Origin: Roseobacter sp. SK209-2-6
Lineage (GTDB): Bacteria > Pseudomonadota > Alphaproteobacteria > Rhodobacterales > Rhodobacteraceae
NCBI RefSeq assembly: GCF_000169455.1
Contig: NZ_AAYC01000002.1
Span: forward strand, 1-64,000
Length of the DNA stretch: 64,000 bases
Reading direction: 5' to 3'
Shown here: positions 19,087 through 27,432 of the stretch, piece after piece
Layout of the letters: each line of letters starts with the position of its first letter
Numbering within the stretch: position 1 is the stretch's first letter
The notes under the pieces: generated by a model
What the model saw: only the letters and a program-made list of their open reading frames with translations
Databases searched by the model: none
What the model was told of the DNA's origin: nothing
Program-made: the position numbers and the translations under genes

Positions 19087-19736
19087 GCAGGTCTCCTCCC
19101 AATAGTCTTATCAGTTTGACACACCACAACTGGTGGGCGTGACTGTCAAACCGTTTCCTTCCTCAGCGCTGATCATAGGGAAAATTGCAAATTTGTGAAT
19201 AACAGACCGAAAAATAACGATTTGCTTGTAAATGAATTTCCGAACCTGTTCTGATTTTGAAAAGTTTTGCAAGATACTGCCCTGGAAATCCTTTTTTTTA
19301 TGAGGTTTGAGAGTCAACGTATTCTCTACCCAGTTTTACGGATTTTACAGAATTTCACATGGCTAGGCAGGTGCCACCCTGCAGGGGTTGGCGGTACTGC
19401 TGCGGCATTTTGGACATGTGAGCGTAAACAGGGAACGGGATTTAACCACTCTCTGCTTTGGCGCTGCCTGGAAAGCGTTCAGGATTGAGCATTCCGAGCA
19501 GAGTAGGAGATCTCTCTACCAGGTCCTCCGGGCGCGCCTGAAACCTGGCCCAAAGGGTGAGACCCTGCCCAAGGAAAGTCCCTGTCATCTGCTACTCAGA
19601 AACAGGGGCGCGAGGGTTGAGGCGCGTCCGTTTTCTATCTTAGACCTTGGTTGCGATGCGTGAACCATGAAGCGGCAGGGGCCAATCAGACGGGCTTTAT
19701 TCCTGGCCTGATTGGCCCTGGGCCCTCTCTGCTGAG
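19087..19736. other. 650-bp gene-free stretch between acs and aldehyde dehydrogenase
   Basis: The first 65 bases hold the acs leader with a nested inverted repeat. The next 200 bases are AT-rich, suiting the acs promoter. The remainder has small open frames without family features or ribosome sites. A stem-loop at 19679-19712 (GGGCCAATCAG with CTGATTGGCCC) lies just after the aldehyde dehydrogenase stop. No convincing gene is seen. Confidence 0.6.
19114..19151 (-). promoter_or_regulatory. Nested inverted repeat in the acs leader
   Basis: Outer arms GTTTGACA (19114-19121) and TGTCAAAC (19144-19151) enclose inner arms CACCA (19122-19126) and TGGTG (19131-19135). The structure lies 28 bp before the acs start. 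It could be a DNA operator or an RNA hairpin near the ribosome site. Confidence 0.45.
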
Positions 19737-21161
19737 TCAGCCAAAATGCAGGGTCTTTACTTCCAGATAGTCTTCCAGCCCCATGTGCCCCCCTTCGCGT
19801 CCGTTGCCGGATTGCTTGTAGCCGCCAAAGGGAGAGCCATAGTTGAAGCCGCCGCCGTTGATATGCACAGCACCAGCCCTGAGGCGAGCGGCGACGCGTT
19901 CGGCGCGTGCAGCGTCACCGGTTTGCAGATAGGCTGCCAGCCCATAGGGAGTGTCATTGGCGATATCGATGGCTTCTTCCTCTGTATCGAAGGGGATCAC
20001 CACCAGAACCGGACCAAAGATCTCTTCCTGGGCAATTGCCATCTGGTTGTGCACATCGGCAAAGATGGTGGATTTGCAGAACCAGCCGGTTTCAAAGCCT
20101 TCAGGCTTGCCCAGGCCTCCGCTGAGCAGACGCGCGCCTTCGTCCAGGCCGGTCTGGATTTTCTCCTGTACGCGCTCATACTGGATGCGATCAAAGAGAG
20201 GGCCGATGTGGTCGCCTTCTTCTGCGGGGTTGCCAACAGCGATACCATCAGCGGTGGCCTTGGCGATTTCCAGTGCCTGATCATAACAGCTGCGCTCCAC
20301 CAGCAGGCGTGTTGGGGCATCGCAAGACTGGCCAGTGTTATACATCACCTCATGAACAGAGCCCGCCACGCGTTCTTCCAGATCGCAATCGGCAAAGACC
20401 AGATTTGGGGATTTCCCACCAAGCTCCAAGGTAACCCGTTTGACCGTATCTGCCGCATCTTTGGTGATGGCGCTGCCTGCACGGGTGGAGCCGGTAAAGG
20501 ACATCATCTGAATGTCAGGGTGGCGTGACATCGCGGAGCCGACAGAGAGGCCATCACCATAGACTAGATTGAAGACACCAGCAGGATAGCCAGCCTCATG
20601 GATGATCTCAGCATAAATGGCAGCCGACATAGGGGTGTGCTCTGAAGGTTTCAGGATGCAGCAACAGCCAGTGGCGAGAGCTGGCACCACCTTGAGCGCA
20701 ATCTGGTTCATTGGCCAGTTCCATGGGGTGATCAGCCCGCAAATGCCAATAGGCTCACGCAGCAGGATATCGCCATTGGCCAGAGTTTCGCGTGTTGGGA
20801 GTTCTTTCATCGCGGCGATGAAACCTTCCAGGTGACCAATTGCGGCATCGGCCTGGGCGTCACGTGCCATGGTGATTGGCGCTCCCATCTCCTGGCTCAT
20901 TGCCTGGGCCAGATCCTCCTGGCGTGCTTTGGTAACTTCCAGCAGACGATCAAGCAGGGCAAGACGCTCTCCCTGCGAGGTTTGCGAGAAGCTTTCAAAA
21001 GCGGACTTGGCGGCCGTTACCGCACGATCGACATCTGCGGCCCCACCCATGGCTAGAGTGCCAATCTGCGTTTCAGTCGCCGGGTTCAGAATTGGCATGC
21101 TGGAAGAGGAAGTGGGGGTAACCCATTCACCACCAATGTAAAATTTATCCAGGTTCCGCAT
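19737..21161 (-). CDS. NAD(P)-dependent aldehyde dehydrogenase
   Basis: A 474-residue ALDH-superfamily enzyme. The general-base glutamate is in LELGGKSPN and the catalytic cysteine in NTGQSCDAPTR; PWNWPMNQ and the C-terminal PFGGYKQSGNGREGG are also typical. It oxidises an aldehyde to its acid. The substrate cannot be told from sequence; acetaldehyde would suit the neighbouring acs, but the 575-bp separation argues against one operon. Confidence 0.92.
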   Translation of the reverse strand: MRNLDKFYIGGEWVTPTSSSSMPILNPATETQIGTLAMGGAADVDRAVTAAKSAFESFSQTSQGERLALLDRLLEVTKARQEDLAQAMSQEMGAPITMARDAQADAAIGHLEGFIAAMKELPTRETLANGDILLREPIGICGLITPWNWPMNQIALKVVPALATGCCCILKPSEHTPMSAAIYAEIIHEAGYPAGVFNLVYGDGLSVGSAMSRHPDIQMMSFTGSTRAGSAITKDAADTVKRVTLELGGKSPNLVFADCDLEERVAGSVHEVMYNTGQSCDAPTRLLVERSCYDQALEIAKATADGIAVGNPAEEGDHIGPLFDRIQYERVQEKIQTGLDEGARLLSGGLGKPEGFETGWFCKSTIFADVHNQMAIAQEEIFGPVLVVIPFDTEEEAIDIANDTPYGLAAYLQTGDAARAERVAARLRAGAVHINGGGFNYGSPFGGYKQSGNGREGGHMGLEDYLEVKTLHFG

Positions 21162-21670
21162 GGTTTTCCCTTTCGGTTCAAAGCGTAGTCAGCCTGTTCT
21201 TTGGCAGGCAGGATTCTTGTCTCATCGGGGCTGCCCAAGTTTAATGAGAGCCGAATTCAAAGACAGAAGCCAGTAGGATAATTGGGGCAAAACCGGGAAG
21301 ACTGCGGAAATCGTCAAGGCGTTTGTCAAAGGCGTCACAAGAGCACCGGAGGGTGCTTTGGTAGGGCGATTGGGGTGTGGCGATAGGGTGAATTTCCAGA
21401 GAGGCGATTTTGAAGTCCGAGCGGGTTCGAATTGGATTTGATTCTCTTGCTGCCCTGTCTTTCCGGTGCCCGAAACGCGGCTGCGAGATCCGTCTATGGG
21501 GATCTGGGGGGCGCGCAAATGTAAGATAGCTGATTTTTTTAGTCAAAAATCAACAGCCAAGCCTCGAAGCTGGGGATTCTCCCTTGACATTGCAGACCTA
21601 AATATGAGTTTTTCCCTCAGGATCTAATTCTTGATAAAAATAATCAAGAGTGACAAGGGACAAAACAGAG
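21162..21670. other. 509-bp gene-free stretch with regulatory palindrome
   Basis: No gene is supported here. The right end carries the leader of the DUF4856 gene: CTTGACA at 21583-21589, a perfect 7-bp-arm palindrome at 21629-21649 and an AAGGGA ribosome site at 21655-21660. The left part is probably the aldehyde dehydrogenase promoter region. Confidence 0.6.
21629..21649. promoter_or_regulatory. Palindrome before the DUF4856 gene
   Basis: TCTTGAT and ATCAAGA separated by seven A/T bases (AAAAATA), ending 21 bp before the start codon. Form and place suit a repressor site. An iron-responsive regulator is a guess based on the gene it precedes. Confidence 0.5.
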
Positions 21671-23068
21671 ATGAAATCACTCAAGCTTACAACCTGCCTG
21701 GTTGCCACAATGATGTTCGCTGGCACCGCCTACGCTGTTGAAACTTATGGACCTTTCCCGGTCACCGTTTTGGGATACGACGGCGAAAAAGAAAACTCTG
21801 TCTCTTACAGCGGGCAAATTGCGCGCCATGTTCTGCATGACAGCTTGAAAAAACTGGCTGGCAAAGGCAATGGTGGCGCCAATGCCGCCGAGCTGGAAGC
21901 CCAGATGCTGAGCTACTTCAACGGCTCCGAGACCGACCTGCCGATCATTGCCCCCGCCTCCAAAGATGGCGTTCCTGTAAAACAGACAATGCTGAACGAG
22001 ATTTCTGCGGGCAAGAACATCGCCGGCAAATTCTACGACGGTTCAATGCCTGCCTGGCCTGGCGAGATGACAGGCAAGGAAGTGATCCTGCACATGATCT
22101 CCCACGCGGCCAAGGCTGATGGCGGCTATGATGCGGTAAACGGCTATGACTATGCGCAGCTGATCTCCAAATTCACTATGGGTGCGATGCCTTACAGCCA
22201 GGCCGTCGATAACTACCTGGATGAAAAACTGGGTGAAGGTGTCAAGCCGAATGGCCAAGCCTATAAAACTGGCGCCTATTACACCGGCAAAGAGCATGTC
22301 TGGGATGAGGCATTTGGCTATTTTGGGGCAGCGAGCCACAGCATGCGCCTGAGTGCCGAAGACAACTACAACGTCGCCAAGCTGCGTGACCTGGGGTCTG
22401 CGGATCTTAATGGCGACGGTGTGATCGACCTCAAAACCGAATATGTCTTTGGGCCGGCCTATTATGCTGCTGGTGCCGATAAATCCGGTAAAACCGCCTA
22501 TATGGAAACCATGATGGGGGCCTTTATCGAAGGTCGTGCGCTGATCACCGGGGCGAATGGTCAAAACCTGACCGACCAAGAACGCGCCAAACTGCAGAGC
22601 CACGCCAAGACCATCGCGGACAATTGGGAACTGGTTCTGGCCGAGGCCACCTTTAAGTATGCTGGCTCTGTATACAAAGATATCTCTGCGATTACAGCAG
22701 CTTCCAGCGAAGAAGAGCAGGCGAAAGCCTTCCGCAAATATGTAAAGCACTGGGGTGAGCTGAAGGGCTTTGCCATGGCGATGCAAAGCGGCAAAAACGA
22801 TCTGGGCAAAACCGCTGTCCACCTGAACCGCTTGATCGGTTTTGGTCCGGTCACGCTGGATGGAACCTTTGTCAGCGGCCTGGATGCGGATGGCAATTTT
22901 GTCAAAGAGCGTAAGATGTCCTGGAACAGCTATCAGCTGCATATGCTGCGCGTTCAGGAACTACTGGCAAAGAACTTTGCGATTGAAGCACGCGCCAACG
23001 ATGCCACCGCAGAGCTCGCGGGCCTGCTAGAAAGCCTGAGCGGTGACGGCGGAGCCGAAACCGACTAA
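21671..23068 (+). CDS. DUF4856 family exported protein
   Basis: A 465-residue protein with a signal peptide (hydrophobic stretch LTTCLVATMMFAGTAYA, cleavage near residue 21). The mature start (PFPVTVL...NSVSYSGQIARH) and the central FGPAYYAA region match the DUF4856 family, often linked to imelysin-type iron uptake proteins. A calcium-loop-like DLNGDGVIDLKT lies mid-protein. The ATG at 21671 follows AAGGGA and a palindromic operator. It is followed by a strong hairpin and then the hydroxylase gene. The function is not established; a periplasmic role in metal handling is a hypothesis. Confidence 0.8.
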   Translation: MKSLKLTTCLVATMMFAGTAYAVETYGPFPVTVLGYDGEKENSVSYSGQIARHVLHDSLKKLAGKGNGGANAAELEAQMLSYFNGSETDLPIIAPASKDGVPVKQTMLNEISAGKNIAGKFYDGSMPAWPGEMTGKEVILHMISHAAKADGGYDAVNGYDYAQLISKFTMGAMPYSQAVDNYLDEKLGEGVKPNGQAYKTGAYYTGKEHVWDEAFGYFGAASHSMRLSAEDNYNVAKLRDLGSADLNGDGVIDLKTEYVFGPAYYAAGADKSGKTAYMETMMGAFIEGRALITGANGQNLTDQERAKLQSHAKTIADNWELVLAEATFKYAGSVYKDISAITAASSEEEQAKAFRKYVKHWGELKGFAMAMQSGKNDLGKTAVHLNRLIGFGPVTLDGTFVSGLDADGNFVKERKMSWNSYQLHMLRVQELLAKNFAIEARANDATAELAGLLESLSGDGGAETD

Positions 23069-23080
23069 ATTCAACACATT

Positions 23081-23105
23081 GGTAGCGCCGCCTTCTGGCG
23101 CTACC
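23081..23105 (+). terminator. Perfect hairpin between DUF4856 and hydroxylase genes
   Basis: GGTAGCGCC and GGCGCTACC pair over 9 bp with a 7-base loop, 12 bases after the DUF4856 stop. The following TCTCCTGCCTT is only partly T-rich, so it may be a partial terminator that lowers expression of the next gene. Confidence 0.5.
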
Positions 23106-23131
23106 TCTCCTGCCTTGTTGAGGCCCGGCCC

Positions 23132-24121
23132 GTGGAATTTCTAGAGCAGCTCCCGGCACTATTTTCCGATTTTGCCAACCCAAAGAAGCGGATCTTCTTT
23201 GGGTATCTTGCTTTGTCGGTGCTGATTGCGCTGGGGTGGCTCACGCTGGTACGCAAGACCTCCATCGCAGAGGCACTGCGTCGGATCTTTGATCGTCGCG
23301 TTTTCTTTTCCGGCTCCGCAATTGCCGATTACAAGATCTTTGTGATCAACAGGATTTTCACCTTTTTCATCTCACCAATGCTGCTCAGTCAGGTGGCGAT
23401 TGCCACTGGGATCTATTTCTTTCTGCACAGTCTGGATTTCTTGAACCCTGCGGCATTTACCGGGGTAAATCAGGCCACTGTTGTGGTGCTGTTCACCCTC
23501 ACGCTTTTCTTGTTCGATGATTTCTCCAAGTATCTGGTGCATCGCTGGATGCATCGCTTCCCGGTGCTTTGGGCTTTGCATAGGGTGCATCATTCAGCGA
23601 CGGAACTGACACCGGTAACGGTCTACCGGGTTCATCCCCTGGAGGGGGTGCTTTACACGCTGCGCGGTGTCGTTGTGCAGGGGGTTACTATCCCGACATT
23701 CTACTACCTCTTTGGCAGTGCAGTCAGTCTTTACACCGTGGTTGGTGTGAATGTGCTGGTGTTTATCTTTCACGTGAGCGGATCGAACCTGCGCCACACC
23801 CATATCAGCATCAGCTATTGGCCCTGGTTGGAACATCTGTTGATTTCACCAGCGCAGCATCAGCTGCACCATTCCGTGGCTGAGCGGCACTTTGACAAAA
23901 ATTTTGGCGCCGCCTTGGCGATCTGGGACTGGATGTTCCACTCGCTGCATCTCTCCAGCGGGGAAGGGGAGTTGGTCTTTGGTCTGGATGCCTCCGAGGG
24001 GAGTTCCGCATCCAGTCTCAAAACCTTATACCTGCAGCCCTTCCACGATATTTTCAGAATCCTTCGCAGGAGAGTTCGCGGGTTTTATGGTCTTGCTCAG
24101 CGCCTTATGACGCGCGTTTGA
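23132..24121 (+). CDS. Fatty acid hydroxylase / sterol desaturase family membrane protein
   Basis: A 329-residue integral membrane di-iron oxygenase. The histidine clusters of the family are present: HRWMH, HRVHH, LRHTH and QHQLHH, within four to five hydrophobic segments. Such enzymes hydroxylate or desaturate lipids using O2. It starts at GTG 23132, 63 bp after the DUF4856 gene and probably in one unit with it. The lipid substrate is unknown. The di-iron centre makes a functional link with an iron-related neighbour conceivable. Confidence 0.88.
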   Translation: MEFLEQLPALFSDFANPKKRIFFGYLALSVLIALGWLTLVRKTSIAEALRRIFDRRVFFSGSAIADYKIFVINRIFTFFISPMLLSQVAIATGIYFFLHSLDFLNPAAFTGVNQATVVVLFTLTLFLFDDFSKYLVHRWMHRFPVLWALHRVHHSATELTPVTVYRVHPLEGVLYTLRGVVVQGVTIPTFYYLFGSAVSLYTVVGVNVLVFIFHVSGSNLRHTHISISYWPWLEHLLISPAQHQLHHSVAERHFDKNFGAALAIWDWMFHSLHLSSGEGELVFGLDASEGSSASSLKTLYLQPFHDIFRILRRRVRGFYGLAQRLMTRV

Positions 24122-24327
24122 ACCCGCAGAATGCCGACAGCCGAAGGAAGCGCTTTGCAGAGTTGAGACACTGGTCAACCCTTCGCCGCTGAAAAACTGC
24201 CAATTCTCTCAGGCGGAGATTCCTCTGGAATGCTATGGGCTTGGCCTCTTTGTGCGATGTATCAAGCTTTGCGCCATGAAGCTTTTGAGGGGAGAGTGAA
24301 AAAAAATCGATCTGGTTGATTTTTCCT

Positions 24328-24356
24328 CTGGACCTGCCTCGAGGCCAAAGCTATAC
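24328..24356 (+). promoter_or_regulatory. tRNA-Asn promoter (first copy)
   Basis: CTGGAC, a 17-base spacer, then CTATAC, ending 11 bases before the tRNA. The second tRNA-Asn copy has the same boxes and spacing with a different spacer sequence, which supports both. Confidence 0.7.
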
Positions 24357-24367
24357 CGCCCCCACAT

Positions 24368-24442
24368 TCCGGCGTAGCTCAGCGGTAGAGCAGTTGACTG
24401 TTAATCAATTGGTCGTAGGTTCGATCCCTACCGCCGGAGCCA
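24368..24442 (+). tRNA. tRNA-Asn (GTT), first copy
   Basis: A 75-nt cloverleaf with 7-bp acceptor stem TCCGGCG/CGCCGGA, anticodon loop CTGTTAA (GTT), T-loop GTTCGATCC and encoded CCA. It is identical to the copy at 38672-38746. Confidence 0.97.
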
Positions 24443-24844
24443 TGAAAAGCCCTTAAGTCGTAAAGACTTGAGGGATTTTTTGGTTAGTGCGACAAGTGTT
24501 CTAACTTTTGTGCACTGGTGCAGTGAACCTACCCAAAGTCGGCAATCGTAGCCAACTGAGGCAAACTCTATCGACCTGCAGGTTCTAGAGAAAGCTCCGG
24601 GCCCGCATCGCCATGGGCCAATGCATCTCAGTAGTCCTACCATTCATCAAATCTTGTAAGCATAGGCAGTTTGCTGCAGCAAAGTCTGACCTTCGCAGCA
24701 AGAGAACCTTAAACCAGGGTCGAACAAATAGATCGCGGATAACAACAGATTTAATTGCGACTGCACCTTTGGCCGCTTTTTGGAAACGTCTGCAAAGATA
24801 CTGCCCCGCAGCCGGAGCTTTGCCAGGGGGCAGTTGAAAGGAAC
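24443..24844. other. 400-bp gene-free stretch after tRNA-Asn
   Basis: After the tRNA terminator I see no gene with a ribosome site or family features. The sequence is AT-richer than average. A 17-base string at 24686-24702 (CTGACCTTCGCAGCAAG) has a 15/17 match at 39632-39648, in the stretch following the other tRNA-Asn copy. Confidence 0.5.
24450..24481 (+). terminator. Rho-independent terminator of tRNA-Asn
   Basis: CCCTTAAGTC and GACTTGAGGG form a 10-bp stem (one G-U) with a 5-base loop, followed by ATTTTTT. Confidence 0.9.
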
Positions 24845-25189
24845 CTAGTTCGCTTCAAAGATGCGAATTTCTGGCTCTCCAGCAAACAGGGGTGACAGCT
24901 TGGTCACGATATCTTCCTGAAACATGCCACTTTCCAAATAAGCTGCCGCGTTTTCAACAGTATCGAAACCATGCAGAACCTGAATATCATCCATTCGGAC
25001 AAGAAGGCTTTTCTGTTCTGCACCATCGATGGTTGTCAAGAATGGCTCTTTGTAGTCGAAATAGACAGCGGCTGCAGCAGCACGATTTTCATTTTCAATC
25101 GCCACAGTAATTTGAAGGTATGCACCAGGTTCCGCGAAGGCGGGCATAGCAACAATAGCAAGGGCGGTTGCAGCAACAAGAGATTTCAT
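24845..25189 (-). CDS. Small exported protein, possibly a dimeric alpha-beta barrel
   Basis: A 114-residue protein with a signal peptide (MKSLVAATALAIVAMPAFA). The mature part (about 95 residues) starts with a beta strand and alternates strands and helices in a way that recalls antibiotic-biosynthesis monooxygenase-like ferredoxin folds, though I cannot name a family. It is transcribed divergently from a LysR gene 169 bp away, the common arrangement of target and regulator. The AT-rich composition suggests acquisition. Confidence 0.7.
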   Translation of the reverse strand: MKSLVAATALAIVAMPAFAEPGAYLQITVAIENENRAAAAAVYFDYKEPFLTTIDGAEQKSLLVRMDDIQVLHGFDTVENAAAYLESGMFQEDIVTKLSPLFAGEPEIRIFEAN

Positions 25190-25358
25190 TTTTTGGTCCT
25201 TTGATTGAAAACTGTGTCGTGCTGCTGAATGTGCAGATGACGGACCACCATGAGAAATTCTGTTATCTTATGAAGGTATTTCTAATCCGAATTTATTCGA
25301 TGCGATCAGACGGGCTATAACCCAAACGACTGGCAACTTAGCTCCGGGGCTCTTTGAG

Positions 25359-26231
25359 ATGAACTTCCAACACCTTCGATTTGCTATTTCCGTCGCCGAA
25401 ACAGGTTCGTTCACACGAGCGGCTGATATTTGCTGCGTGACACAACCTGCGCTCTCAAACGCGATTGGACAGTTAGAAGAAGAACTTGGAGGTCGCCTAT
25501 TTGATCGCACAACGCGTTCGGTCACAACGACGGAGTTTGGAGCCGTGATGGTCGATAAGATGCGCGACGTCGTTTCCGCGCGTCAAAGCCTTCTAAGCAG
25601 CGCGTCAGACTTTCTTGCCCGTCATGACAACGTCGTTCGGATCGGTCTATCCCCATTGGTCAGTGTGGATTTCTCAAGGGCAATGCTTGCGCGCGCCACA
25701 CAGCATGATTTGGAGCTGGTGTTGACGGAAATGAATAAGGCCGACATTTACCCAGCGCTTCAAAGCGGAACAATTGATTTTGGGCTCTGCCCATCACCGC
25801 AAGTCAGCACAAATCTCCGGTCTACAAAGATCTACTCGGAACCTTTGTTCGTAGTTTCGGATCAATTGAACGCGCATGAATTTGATTCATTTCCCTTAAC
25901 AGACCTTGCCGATAGGAAAATACTGCTAGTTCCTGATGATTGCGGCTTGTCTGATACCGTGCGATTTCTGTTCCAAAATCAGAAACTGAAATTGCATGCC
26001 TATGAGGGGCGCGCTCTGGCCTATCATGTTTTGGAGCACTGGGCTCATTTAGGCATTGGCACTACCATTCTCCCTGCATCTCAGGTGACAAAACCTGAAT
26101 TTGCCTGCCCTCTCGGGGCCACGGTAGATAACATTGTCTCGATCAAATTCGAGGCACATTGGATGGCCAGCCAAGAGCAACGAACGAGCTTCAACACTAT
26201 TATGTCTTGCCTGGGTGTGCCGACCGGGTGA
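25359..26231 (+). CDS. LysR-family transcriptional regulator
   Basis: 290 residues: winged HTH in the first 60 (SFTRAADICCVTQPALSNAIGQLEEELGG), then a two-lobed ligand domain. The first part resembles OxyR-like members. Codon use and composition are AT-richer than the surrounding core genes. It is divergent from the small exported protein and is its likely regulator. The effector is unknown. Confidence 0.9.
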   Translation: MNFQHLRFAISVAETGSFTRAADICCVTQPALSNAIGQLEEELGGRLFDRTTRSVTTTEFGAVMVDKMRDVVSARQSLLSSASDFLARHDNVVRIGLSPLVSVDFSRAMLARATQHDLELVLTEMNKADIYPALQSGTIDFGLCPSPQVSTNLRSTKIYSEPLFVVSDQLNAHEFDSFPLTDLADRKILLVPDDCGLSDTVRFLFQNQKLKLHAYEGRALAYHVLEHWAHLGIGTTILPASQVTKPEFACPLGATVDNIVSIKFEAHWMASQEQRTSFNTIMSCLGVPTG

Positions 26232-26388
26232 CACCCTCAATGTCGCCTTTCGGATGCCACCTGCATGTTGAAGTTGCCAAGCAAACAGCTTGCGACATCT
26301 CATATGGTGGGCGCTCTACCCCTGGTTCTGACCTGGTATCTTCGTTTGCTAGAAAACGCCTTCAACACCAGAAACTAGGCTCCATAGC

Positions 26389-27315
26389 TCATGGGTTTTT
26401 TCCACGAACCGGCCCCCCAGCGTTTTTCACAAGCTGGATAAAGGTTTTCACCACCAGGTTTGGCTCTTCACCGCGTTTGCGCACCAGCTTGATTTCGGAC
26501 TTCAGGTCGAACATGCCATCACCCACCGAGCGCATCTTTCCCTCGCGCATCCAGATCGCGGCAAAGCTTTCCGGCAGATACCCGATGTAGCCTCCGGTTA
26601 GCACCAGCATGGCAATGCCCTCGATCTGATGGGCGCTGGCGTTCGAGGGTAGCCCGCGGGACACCGGGGCCACCAGATCCTCGTTCAGATAGGCGCGCTT
26701 GCAGAAGTTGGCCTGGGGCAGCAGCGTTTCGACCTCTGCCGGCGTGTCTGCCTTGAACAGCGGATGACCGGGGCTGCAGTAAAGCCCGATGCGCTCGAAC
26801 CCCAGGGTTTCATAAATCAGGCCGGGCTTGTGCTTGTGGAACACCCCGACCCCGATAGCGATCTGACCGTCCTGCACCGCCATTTCGATGTCATCCGGTG
26901 CCAGGGAGTGCATTTCGATTGCCACCTCGGGCGCGATCCGGGTGAATTCGCTCAAGGCCCCCATAACCGGGGCTTCATTGTTGAAAACCCAATTGTCGAT
27001 CGCAGCAACCGTCAGGCGCCCTACCAGCTTGCCGCGGGTGCCGTCTACGGTTTCGCCGAACTGATCCAGCGCGGCAAACAGTTTGTGCGAGGCGGCATAG
27101 ACGATCTCGCCCTTGTCGGTCAGCCGGAATCCTTTGCGGCCGCGTTGGCACAGGCGCATGCCCAGGCGGGTTTCTAGATCGGCAATCTGCCGCGAGATGG
27201 TAGAGGCCGAGACATTTAGGGCGATTTGTGCCGCCGAAAACCCGCGCGCCTCGACTACGGCGCAGAAGACATACAGTAGGTGCAAATCGGCTTTGGACAG
27301 GGCAGGGGGCAGCAT
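26389..27315 (-). CDS. LysR-family regulator of the guanidino-compound cluster
   Basis: 308 residues with the LysR HTH at about 12-70 (FSAAQIALNVSASTISRQIADLETRLGM) and a typical effector domain. It is transcribed divergently from the deiminase/carbamoylase/transporter operon, with a 117-bp AT-rich control region between. LysR regulators usually control the divergent operon, so it is the likely inducer-responsive activator of that system. The effector would be the imported compound or a product, by inference. Confidence 0.92.
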   Translation of the reverse strand: MLPPALSKADLHLLYVFCAVVEARGFSAAQIALNVSASTISRQIADLETRLGMRLCQRGRKGFRLTDKGEIVYAASHKLFAALDQFGETVDGTRGKLVGRLTVAAIDNWVFNNEAPVMGALSEFTRIAPEVAIEMHSLAPDDIEMAVQDGQIAIGVGVFHKHKPGLIYETLGFERIGLYCSPGHPLFKADTPAEVETLLPQANFCKRAYLNEDLVAPVSRGLPSNASAHQIEGIAMLVLTGGYIGYLPESFAAIWMREGKMRSVGDGMFDLKSEIKLVRKRGEEPNLVVKTFIQLVKNAGGPVRGKNP

Positions 27316-27333
27316 GGGGCCACCATACTTGCA

Positions 27334-27347
27334 AACTTATAAAAGTT
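27334..27347. promoter_or_regulatory. Possible LysR operator
   Basis: AACTT-ATAA-AAGTT is a perfect inverted repeat in the AT-rich gap between the LysR gene and its divergent operon. It lies 18 bp from the LysR start and 85 bp from the deiminase start. Confidence 0.4.
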
Positions 27348-27432
27348 AAATCCCTTAGTTTGTAATTTAATAAAAGCTAGTTCCGTCCGATCCTGCCGCC
27401 CAAGCATGTATTGACTGGGAAGGTTGGGCAGC

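Noticed and set aside
27316-27432. Guanidine riboswitch before the guanidino cluster.
   Set aside because: The gap is short and AT-rich, lacks the conserved guanidine-I or mini-ykkC elements, and a LysR gene offers a simpler control.
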